Shown: positions 57,034 through 64,000 of the stretch, in pieces
How the letters are laid out: each line of letters starts with the position of its first letter
How positions within the stretch are numbered: the stretch's first letter is position 1
Assembly (NCBI RefSeq): GCF_020091585.1
Contig: NZ_CP083582.1
Span: 186,001 to 250,000, forward strand
Length of the DNA: 64,000 nt
DNA from: Kovacikia minuta CCNUW1
GTDB lineage: Bacteria; Cyanobacteriota; Cyanobacteriia; Leptolyngbyales; Leptolyngbyaceae
Direction: 5' to 3'
The notes under the pieces: model-generated
The model's input: the letters and a program-made list of their open reading frames with translations, nothing else
Databases searched by the model: none
What the model was told of the DNA's origin: nothing
Program-made: the position numbers and the translations under genes

Positions 57034-57489
57034 ATGGAGGAAACATTTTTCTACTTCGATATTCAGCATGCAGTTGAGGTTCACGACTGGATTATTGAGA
57101 ATTCGGGAGGACTGCCGGGAATTAATAATCTGGGGCTGTTGGAAAGCGCCCTACAGCATATTCAAAACGAGCTTTATTATCCTGAACTACACCATAAGCT
57201 GACCCATCTTGTCTTTGCCATCAATAAGTTCCATGCATTCACCGATGGTAATAAGCGTTCTAGTATTGCGCTGGGTGCTTACCTGTTAGAGCTAAACGGC
57301 TATGAATTTGTAATCAAGAAATTTGTGCTTGAGATGGAGAATATTTCGGTTTGGCTGGCAGAGAACAAAATTTCAAAAGAGCTTTTGGGGGAACTAATCG
57401 AGTCTCTCCTTTTTGAGGAGGATTTTAGCGAGGAACTGAAGTTAAAACTAGCTCATACTTTAATGCAAGACGGCAGTACTAATGATTAA
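57034..57489 (+). CDS. Death-on-curing (Doc/Fic) family toxin
   Basis: 151 residues. Fic motif HAFTDGNKRS (67-76) is complete with the Doc-type Asp/Gly/Asn. N-terminal IQHAVEVHDWI and GLPGINNLGLLESAL are Doc features. Doc enzymes phosphorylate EF-Tu. It overlaps the convergent 7TM-HD gene by 4 bp and follows the DNA-binding gene by 3 bp. Confidence 0.93.
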   Translation: MEETFFYFDIQHAVEVHDWIIENSGGLPGINNLGLLESALQHIQNELYYPELHHKLTHLVFAINKFHAFTDGNKRSSIALGAYLLELNGYEFVIKKFVLEMENISVWLAENKISKELLGELIESLLFEEDFSEELKLKLAHTLMQDGSTND

Positions 57490-60014
57490 GACTGCCTTGA
57501 GAAGTTCTTATGCGCTGCAAGATTTAAGGCGTTGAGGGTTAGTCGTTCTTTCACTTCCTGACTACCGTCTGGCTTTGCCCTTGCTGACGGAGCGACTGAG
57601 GACTGCTGATTACCTTGGGATAAGCAATCCGCTGGCTGGTTAAACTGTTGCCAGACTTCGACAAAGATCGCGGCAATTCTACCGAGGTCCTCGCGGGTTA
57701 ACCCAGAATCAACCAACTGTTTGTCCTGCCAGCGAGCACGCAGGATTTTGTTGATCATCGACAGGGCTTCTTCGGCAGTCGCATCTTTGAGCGATCGCAG
57801 TGCCGCTTCACAGGAGTCTGCCAGCATTACAATTCCCGTTTCCCGCGATTGGGGAGCCGGACCATCATACCGAAAGTCGCTTTCTTCCAAGGCAGGAATT
57901 TTGCGGGTTGGCTCAGACACTTGCTGCACCAACTGTTGCGCCTGGTGATAGAAGTAGGCAATTAACATTGTTCCCTGGTGCTCTGGGATGAATGCCTGGA
58001 CAGCTTTTGGTAAGCGATACTTGCGTGCCATGACCAATCCTTCACTGACATGCTTTTTGATAATCTCCGCACTTTTCCAGGGGTCGTTGATCAGGTCATG
58101 CTTGTTCGGTCCTCCCATCTGGTTCTCAATAAAACCCTGGGGGTCGTGCATTTTGCCAATATCGTGATAGAGCGTTCCGGTGCGAACCAGTTCCACATTA
58201 CAGCCAAGTGCCCGTGCTGCTGCTTCCGCCAGCGTTGCAACGAACAGGGTGTGCTGGAAGGTGCCCGGTGTTTTTGCTGCCAGATCTTTTAGCAGGGGGC
58301 GGTTCGGATTGGCTAACTCCACCAGGCGAATGGTGGTTACCAGGTCAAACAATTGTTCTAAATGGGCACTCCCTCCGATCGCCACAATGCTCCAGGCAAG
58401 CCCCAACAATGCATGAATGGCGGCTGAGCCAAGCAGCGTGTACCAGACCATACCCGAAGCAACATTCAGCAACAGGTAAAGCCCCCCCTGAAGAATCCCG
58501 GCAGCGGTACCCAACAGGGCAAGTTCTTCCCGCGATCGCAACTGGCCTGCCATCCAGCCACACAGTAAACCACTGGTAGCACTGGAGAGCAGATGGCTCA
58601 GGGGCAGGTTCATCCCAATTGGCAGGAGCAACGCCAGCAGCCCAGACACTGCCAGTCCTAAAGGCGAACCATAAAAACTACCCACCAGCAACCCCACTGC
58701 GGGCAAATTGGTCGAAGGGACATGCAATGCAATCAGCAGCGGGGTACTCAGGCTCAGTAACCAGATCAGAACACGATCGCGGCGACGCATTCCTGGATGA
58801 AATCGCCGTTCAACCACTCCATAAACGATGACAGCACCCGCCACCACCACCCCAAACCCTATCAAACTTGACCAGTTGATACCTCTCCGGCTCAGCCCAA
58901 AGTGATCCAGCAGAGCAAAATCGCCCGTCGTAATTTCTTCCCCAGCCCGCACAATCACATCCCCTTGGCGGATGCTGACCATCTCTGGCGTGACCTGTTG
59001 GGCGGCTTGTTCTGCCCGCAGGCGTGTCTGCTCGGTATCCTGAATCAAATTGGGTTGCAGCGAACTCAGCAATAGGCGAACTGCCACAGGTTCAGCCGCC
59101 GTCGGTACAACCCCTTTGACCTGGAGTTTAACCGCGTTTTCCAGAATCGATTCAGTTAGCCCTTCAGAAATCCCCTGTGCCAGAACACGTTCGGCAATGG
59201 CTGGAATTTTGGGTTGGGCTTGTTTCCACTCAGAATCCGTCAGGTCTAGTAGGGAAGCATCGAAACCCGATTTGGCATTCGGAGAAGTCGCTTGGGACAA
59301 GGAACTGAGCGTTGATATGTATTGGGAACGCGCCTGTTCGATCGCCTGTAAAAGGGCAAGATAATCTTTTGAGTCCGCCGCTTGCGGATAGGCTAACAGT
59401 TCCGTTAAGGCACGCCTTTGATTGCCATCTGGCAGTTTCGATATCCTTAAATTATTAGCCCCAGAGCGGTTTTCCAATTGCGACAAAGAAGCAGTGGGGT
59501 CAGCAATGCTCAGAATTTTCTGCCAATCCGCCTCGCTCGCTTTGCGCAAATAGCCCTGAGTTTGCAGCGACAGAAGACTTGTTTTGGTAAAAGGAAACGG
59601 TCCAGCTAACCGTCTCAACTCATTACCCTGGTCTATCTGACGATGAATTGTTTCTCGAATTTGAGCATTCACCGACTGATCGAGCATCAGCACAGAAATA
59701 GCACTGGTGCGAGCTGCTTTCTGTTTCTCCTCAGTTGCCTTCCTGTCTTCAATCGTGATGGTTTCTGGGGCATAAACTGTTTGAGGGGATGCCTTTCTCA
59801 CATCGAGTTTGGGAGTGTTATAAAACCGATGGCCTAAAGCGCTGGTCAAGGATATGACAGCCAAAACCGAAATGAAGCACGATCGTGCTTTGCTGGAAGT
59901 CAACCGTCCAGACTTGGGAAGCCGTTGCACAATCATTTCTAACTGAATTCGCTGCCCTGCATGGGGCAGGCGAGGTCGCTCGAACTGCTGCACCAATTGC
60001 CGAAGCCGTTTCAT
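57486..60014 (-). CDS. 7TM-HD phosphohydrolase (PgpH type, c-di-AMP phosphodiesterase family)
   Basis: About 842 residues from the ATG at 60014 (TTG at 60035 and GTG at 60020 possible). Layout: one N-terminal membrane span, a long 7TMR-HDED extracytoplasmic domain (to ~370), seven membrane helices (about 385-575), a cytoplasmic HD domain (HTLFVATLAEAAARA, TLYHDIGKMHDP, IPEHQGT). PgpH-type proteins hydrolyse c-di-AMP, which controls potassium and osmotic balance. The C-terminal tail (SVAPSARAKPDGSQ) is variable. No anomaly. Confidence 0.92.
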   Translation of the reverse strand: MKRLRQLVQQFERPRLPHAGQRIQLEMIVQRLPKSGRLTSSKARSCFISVLAVISLTSALGHRFYNTPKLDVRKASPQTVYAPETITIEDRKATEEKQKAARTSAISVLMLDQSVNAQIRETIHRQIDQGNELRRLAGPFPFTKTSLLSLQTQGYLRKASEADWQKILSIADPTASLSQLENRSGANNLRISKLPDGNQRRALTELLAYPQAADSKDYLALLQAIEQARSQYISTLSSLSQATSPNAKSGFDASLLDLTDSEWKQAQPKIPAIAERVLAQGISEGLTESILENAVKLQVKGVVPTAAEPVAVRLLLSSLQPNLIQDTEQTRLRAEQAAQQVTPEMVSIRQGDVIVRAGEEITTGDFALLDHFGLSRRGINWSSLIGFGVVVAGAVIVYGVVERRFHPGMRRRDRVLIWLLSLSTPLLIALHVPSTNLPAVGLLVGSFYGSPLGLAVSGLLALLLPIGMNLPLSHLLSSATSGLLCGWMAGQLRSREELALLGTAAGILQGGLYLLLNVASGMVWYTLLGSAAIHALLGLAWSIVAIGGSAHLEQLFDLVTTIRLVELANPNRPLLKDLAAKTPGTFQHTLFVATLAEAAARALGCNVELVRTGTLYHDIGKMHDPQGFIENQMGGPNKHDLINDPWKSAEIIKKHVSEGLVMARKYRLPKAVQAFIPEHQGTMLIAYFYHQAQQLVQQVSEPTRKIPALEESDFRYDGPAPQSRETGIVMLADSCEAALRSLKDATAEEALSMINKILRARWQDKQLVDSGLTREDLGRIAAIFVEVWQQFNQPADCLSQGNQQSSVAPSARAKPDGSQEVKERLTLNALNLAAHKNFSRQS

Positions 60015-60198
60015 TGACACGCGACCGCCTCGCAAATCTAGCGACTGTAGAGTAACCGAAAAGACCAGGGAAGATCAGTAGCCAACATAATCTTCCCTAT
60101 TCTATAGGCAGCAACTCAAAGTTTCAGGTGGTTTATGGAATTCACATAAGGGGGAGTAGGCAGAAGTGCATGGGGAGTAGGGTGGGGGAGCAAAATGC

Positions 60199-61131
60199 CT
60201 AGCGAGGACGGATGATCCCAGGAGCGGCGATCGCAGAGTGGCTGAGGGAAGAAATGGTTGGATCGTAAACTCCTGACCATGCGGCTAGAAGGCGCTCTGA
60301 CAGATAACAAATCTCTGGTCCAGAAATTTGCCAATCCAGAATTTGGCTGGGCTTAGACAAACTGAGAGACCACTCCACCGGAATTCCGCCAGCGCTGTTG
60401 TAAGCACCAGCAAGGGCACCGGTCAGGGCACAAACCATTCGGCTCTCGCTACCGCAACGGACGGCACGGAGCAGAGTCAGGCGCATATCTTCGGGAGTGC
60501 TGAGAAAACAGAACAATGCCAGGGAGATCGCCCTATTTCCTGTCCTGGACTGGTTGGTGGGTAACAGAACCCTGAGTGCGGTATGAAGATCCCTGCCCTC
60601 CTGTAATAGGGATTGTCCCTGTTGAAGTTTGGTGATCAGATCCGAGTCAGAATCGGTTGGGGTTGACTCCCGCTGTAAATAGGCAATCGTGCGCGGGATC
60701 AAATCCAACGGTTTCAACCGCTCTTGAAGTGCCTGGGCGATCGCAAAACCACTGGTCAGCACCCCGCCTTGAAGCCCACCATAGCCCTGCCCATTAACCA
60801 GCGTTTGCAGCGTCTGCTGTAGTTTTATTTCATCGTCATGGAAAAATAAAGCAATGGGCAAGGTTGCGATCGCCCATTCTGCCGCCATCATCAGTTGAGC
60901 TTGATTCAGAGGAGATTGGCTTTGTTTCTCAGGGGCAGAAAACTGATGGTTTGTTTGCCCCAATCCCAGCCCATTCTGCCCTCCCCAGTGGATTAATGCC
61001 TCCGCATAATCGATCGCAGTTTTCCCGTAGTTAAGGTGGGATGGTTGCTTCTGAAACTCGAACCCCAACCTGTCTCCTAGCGCTGCTCCCAAGAGTGCTC
61101 CTTGAAACCGACTCAATAACGAGTAGCGCAT
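60199..61131 (-). CDS. ADP-ribosylglycohydrolase-fold protein lacking metal-site motifs
   Basis: 310 residues. The opening (RFQGALLGAALGDRLGFEF) and the C-terminal helical pattern (GCGSESR replaced, ALTGALAGAYNSAGGIP) are DraG/ARH fold. The FTDDT and GGDxDT motifs of active enzymes are missing: TRCGSESRMVCAL sits where GGDxDT should be. It is probably non-catalytic or uses other residues. Third member of the family in this window. Convergent with nothing; it lies 140 bp downstream of petA, same strand, but after a terminator. Confidence 0.75.
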   Translation of the reverse strand: MRYSLLSRFQGALLGAALGDRLGFEFQKQPSHLNYGKTAIDYAEALIHWGGQNGLGLGQTNHQFSAPEKQSQSPLNQAQLMMAAEWAIATLPIALFFHDDEIKLQQTLQTLVNGQGYGGLQGGVLTSGFAIAQALQERLKPLDLIPRTIAYLQRESTPTDSDSDLITKLQQGQSLLQEGRDLHTALRVLLPTNQSRTGNRAISLALFCFLSTPEDMRLTLLRAVRCGSESRMVCALTGALAGAYNSAGGIPVEWSLSLSKPSQILDWQISGPEICYLSERLLAAWSGVYDPTISSLSHSAIAAPGIIRPR

Positions 61132-61218
61132 CAGCTAATCAACGCTCCAGAATCATTCATCATCGCTCTGCCCTATTCCTAATGGTATTAGAGATTTATA
61201 AAGACTAAAAACTATAAA

Positions 61219-61244
61219 GAAGGGTAGGCAAAAGCCTACCCTTC
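61219..61244 (-). terminator. Intrinsic terminator of petC-petA
   Basis: Perfect 11-bp inverted repeat (GAAGGGTAGGC and GCCTACCCTTC) with an AAAA loop. On the minus strand it is followed by TTTATAGTTTTT. It lies 30 bp after the petA stop. Confidence 0.92.
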
Positions 61245-61273
61245 TCCAATTGAAATCTAAATTTTGCTTGAAC

Positions 61274-62257
61274 TTAGAAGTTCATTTCGGCTGCCTGAAC
61301 ACGCTCGATCTGCTTCTTCTTCAGCACCAGCATGATTTGGGAAAGCGTGACGATCGCAAAGAACGCCAGCAGACCTTTGATGCGATCGGGGTTTTGAAGC
61401 ACAATTTCGCCATCGTGCTGACCAAAACCACCCACGTTCGGATTATTGGTCAGCGCTTCATTCGCTTTCACTTCCTGCCCTTCCGAAACAATCAGATCGG
61501 GACCTGCCGGAATGGTTTCATCTACGCTGCTGCCATCTGCCTTTTGAATCGTGACCTTATAGCCACCATCCTCAGGCTTAGTAATTTGAGTAATAGTGCC
61601 TTCAGCAGATGCAGTGTACACCGTATTGTTGCTCTTCTCCCCATTTGGGTAAACCTGTCCCCGCCCGCGGTTACCGCCGACATGAACCGCATACTTACCA
61701 AAATGAATTGACTTATCGGTCTTTGGATCGGGTGAGAGGATGGGAAAAACAATTTCCTGATACTGCTCACCGGGTAAAGGACCGATAACTACAATATTTT
61801 CCTGGTCTTCACTGTAGGGTTGGAAGTAAAGATCTTGAACCTTCTCCTTCAACTCCTCTGGAATTCTGTCCTCTGGGGCAATCTTGAACCCCTGGGGCAA
61901 CATCAGCACAGCCCCTACATTCAAAGGACCTTTTTCGCCAGTACCACCCTGCACCTGCTGAAGCTTGGCATCGTAGGGAATCTTGACCACTGCCTCAAAC
62001 ACGGTGTCTGGAAGAACGGATTGGGGCACTTCAATTTCAGTGGGTTTAGCAGCCAGGTGACAGTTCGCACAAACAATCCGTCCCGTTGCCTCACGGGGAT
62101 TGCTGTAAGCCTGCTGCGCAAAAATGGGATAGGCGTTAGCGGCTTGGGAAAAGGTGAAACTACCTGTCAGGAAAACTGCGATCGCAGCGACAGTCAAAAT
62201 CGCCTTCCTCGCAAAGTTAGTCCCCAGCATCAATCTCTCTAAAGGATTTTTTTTCAT
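61274..62257 (-). CDS. petA: Cytochrome f
   Basis: 327 residues from the ATG at 62257; the frame is open to 62377, but that part is upstream spacer and petC overlap. Signal peptide (to ~42) is cut before Tyr43 of YPIFAQQAY, whose amino group is a haem ligand. CANCH (63-67) binds haem c covalently. The lumenal domain ends in one membrane helix ([19 protein letters not shown]) and a short stromal tail. It is part of the b6f complex, between plastoquinone and plastocyanin or c6. Operon with petC, gap 34 bp. Confidence 0.97.
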   Translation of the reverse strand: MKKNPLERLMLGTNFARKAILTVAAIAVFLTGSFTFSQAANAYPIFAQQAYSNPREATGRIVCANCHLAAKPTEIEVPQSVLPDTVFEAVVKIPYDAKLQQVQGGTGEKGPLNVGAVLMLPQGFKIAPEDRIPEELKEKVQDLYFQPYSEDQENIVVIGPLPGEQYQEIVFPILSPDPKTDKSIHFGKYAVHVGGNRGRGQVYPNGEKSNNTVYTASAEGTITQITKPEDGGYKVTIQKADGSSVDETIPAGPDLIVSEGQEVKANEALTNNPNVGGFGQHDGEIVLQNPDRIKGLLAFFAIVTLSQIMLVLKKKQIERVQAAEMNF

Positions 62258-62291
62258 CTGTCGTGTGTCAGTAGCGGAGAAAAATCTACAA

Positions 62292-62832
62292 CTAAGCCCA
62301 CCAGGGATCTTCACCTGTGCGGAAATCGGTTTCGGTCCAGGGAGTGAAGGTAATTTTGTTCTCTTCCGTCTTGGCATGCGCCAGCGCTAAAGAGAGGGGG
62401 GCTGGACCTCGAACAACCTTGCCATTGGTGTCATATTGCGAACCGTGGCACGGGCAAATAAATTTGTTTTCGCTACCGTTCCAGGGCACGACACAACCCA
62501 GGTGAGTACAAACTGCATTGATACCAAAATCAGCGAGGGACTTATCTTCATTCACCACAATGTAGGTGGGGTCACCCTTTAAGCCTTGTGCAAGAACATG
62601 ATCCCCGGCATTATGACTTGCCAGGGAAATCGCTGACAAGAACATCGTTGCCAAGGGCATCCTTGGCGGTTACACCACCGCTACTGCCACCGGTTGAAGG
62701 GGGAATAAAATACTTCACGACTGGATACAAGGCACCCAGTACGGTGGTCATTCCCGTGCCAACCATCAACAGGTTCATAAATTGGCGACGCCCCATATCA
62801 GGGACATCTGAAGATCCGGAGAGTTGTGCCAT
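62292..62832 (-). CDS. petC: Rieske iron-sulfur protein of b6f, reading frame interrupted
   Basis: Two frames together encode a full PetC. The first (from ATG at 62832) reads [20 protein letters not shown] to GNDVLVSDF and then runs into a stop at about 62611. The second starts in the other frame and reads [26 protein letters not shown], ending [10 protein letters not shown]. Removing one G (plus strand) from GGG at 62624-62626 fuses them to 179 residues, exactly PetC length. The Rieske ligands (both Cys/His pairs) and the membrane helix are otherwise intact. It is either a base-calling indel or a real break. Confidence 0.88.
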
Positions 62833-63182
62833 GACTACGTTTAGTTCTACTAAGGGAGAGATGAGACAGAGGTAAGACCAATCTCCAACCTCTAAATCTG
62901 GAAATTTAAGTTTTATTTACGAGATGAGTAGCAAACCACGATTTATGCAATCGAAACCCAATCGCTAAAGATTTGCGATATCCCGGAAAAAGCTGCTCAC
63001 AGTCGTTTCGATAAACCATTAAGATTATTACATTTCTTGACGCTAGCATCATATCTAAGGAAGGGATCGTCAGATTTATACGAAATGTTAACGAGAACCT
63101 AACGTCCATTTTTGCCTCCCAGAATCAGATGGCTTTATCCCATAAAAGCCTTGAAGAGCCACTGCTGTAAGACTTCTAACCC
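62833..63182. other. Divergent regulatory region petC / DUF3067
   Basis: 350 bp. It is AT-rich near 62990-63060. TTGACG at 63037-63042 lacks a -10 at proper distance. On the minus strand GTCAAGA with TAATCT about 15 bp on is a weak petC promoter candidate. No coding frame or terminator. Confidence 0.35.
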
Positions 63183-63503
63183 ATGATGAACGGACGGGAT
63201 TTGCGCCAGATTTTGCTGAATAAGTGGGGACGCTCCTATGACATTCAACTCCGGCGAACTCAGGGCAAAATTTTTGTTCTCGTGATGTGGAAGTATCTGG
63301 AGCAGGCTTCCTTTCCCTTGTCAGAGGGTGAATACCTCCTGCACCTGGATGCGATCGCCAATTACCTCCATGAATGGGGCAGTACCGAACAGGTGCAGAC
63401 ATTTATTCAACAAACCCGCGATCGTCCCCGGTTAGGCAAAGCAGTCAGTATTCCCCTGGATCTGGGTGAGCGGGGGACTGAATGGATGCTGGAAGATTTT
63501 TAG
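63183..63503 (+). CDS. DUF3067-family protein beside petC
   Basis: 106 residues (105 from the ATG at 63186). Motifs NGRDLRQILLNKWGRSYDIQ and LVMWKYLEQASFPL mark the cyanobacterial and plastid DUF3067 family. The gene commonly neighbours petC in cyanobacteria, and plastid homologues are linked to b6f assembly, so a role in that complex is a reasonable guess. It is divergent from petC with a 350-bp intergenic gap. Confidence 0.85.
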   Translation: MMNGRDLRQILLNKWGRSYDIQLRRTQGKIFVLVMWKYLEQASFPLSEGEYLLHLDAIANYLHEWGSTEQVQTFIQQTRDRPRLGKAVSIPLDLGERGTEWMLEDF

Positions 63504-63549
63504 GCGAAATCAAGCTTTGTACTCTAAAGACCAAATTAAATTGAGAATG

Positions 63550-63644
63550 GGGCAGATGCCTGTAGGGGCGGGTTTAGTCCGTACCGATTCAGCTAAACCA
63601 ACCATCTCAACGAAACCCGCCCCTACGATTGTTCGCATTTGCCC
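63550..63644. repeat. MITE-like element with 14-bp and outer 10-bp inverted repeats
   Basis: Inner arms GTAGGGGCGGGTTT (63562-63575) and AAACCCGCCCCTAC (63613-63626) are exact. Outer arms GGGCAGATGC (63550-63559) and GCATTTGCCC (63635-63644) match at 9 of 10. The 37-bp centre has no coding. It shares the GTAGGGGCG theme with the palindrome at 20686. Confidence 0.75.
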
Positions 63645-63950
63645 AGAAGTTCATTTAAATCGGTATACCCCTTCCTCTCAGGGTCAGGCCCTTCATAGCG
63701 CTTAAACCCTTATCACGGGCTATTTCTTCCCTACCACCTGCCACCTAACATCTGGGTAACTGGAGCTTTGAACGGCGTCAGTTTTCATCCGGTATGCGTC
63801 TAACAGCGTTTTAGCACTGGTAAATCCCTCTCGAAATAGTCCTATCTTTACCCGTTCTTTATACATGGAAGAGCGCCAAAGTGAGCTGCGCTTCCATCGG
63901 TAGATTATTTAGCATTAAATCTCAAATCATCTGTTCCCTTCAGTTGCCTT

Positions 63951-64000
63951 AGAGGGTGTTTGAAAAGTCCTACTGTCGGCAGCAAAGATGCGATCCCCCT
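63951..64000 (+). mobile_element. Possible left end of an insertion sequence
   Basis: AGAGGGTGTTTGAAAAGTCC is like terminal repeats of several IS families in cyanobacteria. The transposase would lie outside the window. Identification is by memory only. Confidence 0.25.

Larger units (their letters stand above)
63504..64000. other. Spacer to the window end with MITE-like and IS-like elements
   Basis: 497 bp. The inverted-repeat element is at 63550-63644. The rest is non-coding, with a small GGAAG/CTTCC hairpin at 63867-63899. The final ~50 bp resemble an insertion-sequence end. Confidence 0.4.

Overview
The window is cyanobacterial chromosome. The evidence is an adjacent petC-petA pair with a DUF3067 gene beside it, a free-standing petL, the sulfolipid pair sqdB-sqdX, the NtcA-coactivator gene pipX, a DesC-type acyl desaturase, and very many HIP1-type GCGATCGC octamers. 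Intergenic regions are full of heptanucleotide tandem repeats, as in filamentous cyanobacteria. The lineage is probably Leptolyngbya-like or another filamentous non-model group, but genus cannot be read from the sequence.

Layout. 0-4.4 kb: a DUF218 membrane protein, small membrane proteins, and a tandem pair of sensor-less histidine kinases, one of them degenerate. 4.7-12.5 kb: ychF, sqdB-sqdX, a frameshifted hybrid histidine kinase, an RRM protein and ispG. 12.5-24.8 kb: a signalling region with a vWA protein, two Uma2-family proteins around a cysteine hydrolase, a duplicated membrane protein (one copy frameshifted), and then a six-gene minus-strand block. That block holds a CHASE2 Ser/Thr kinase, PP2C phosphatase, ADP-ribosylglycohydrolase, OGFr-domain protein, a second ADP-ribosylglycohydrolase, and a kinase with zinc ribbon. 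25-39.7 kb: mostly housekeeping genes (folB, tRNA-Gly, proA, desC, pipX-pipY, sepF, proC, plsC, tadA, a glutaredoxin, aroB, petL). 39.7-47.4 kb: tandem B12-dependent radical SAM enzymes, a large PP2C protein, and an NfeD/SPFH pair. 47.5-57.5 kb is accessory-looking: a GIY-YIG multidomain protein, nth, a TPR protein, a methyltransferase, a PIN/DUF6236 pair, an orphan ABC permease, and a Doc toxin with a large partner. 57.5-64 kb: a 7TM-HD phosphohydrolase, a metal-site-less ADP-ribosylglycohydrolase homologue, petA, petC, DUF3067 and a MITE-like repeat.

The most coherent system is the 17.4-24.8 kb block. It encodes two kinases, one phosphatase, two enzymes expected to remove ADP-ribose, and an OGFr-domain protein, all on one strand. 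A same-strand vWA protein lies 4 kb downstream. Its parts resemble the vWA/PP2C/zinc-ribbon-kinase triad described from tellurite-resistance gene neighbourhoods, extended by ADP-ribosyl turnover. The PP2C start codon is preceded by a perfect 21-bp dyad with a 3-nt loop.

Three reading frames (hybrid kinase, membrane-protein copy, petC) are each broken by one apparent extra base. In petC, normally the main Rieske gene, this suggests either base-calling error or a notable lesion. Heptamer repeats also run into coding sequence at several gene ends and are translated.
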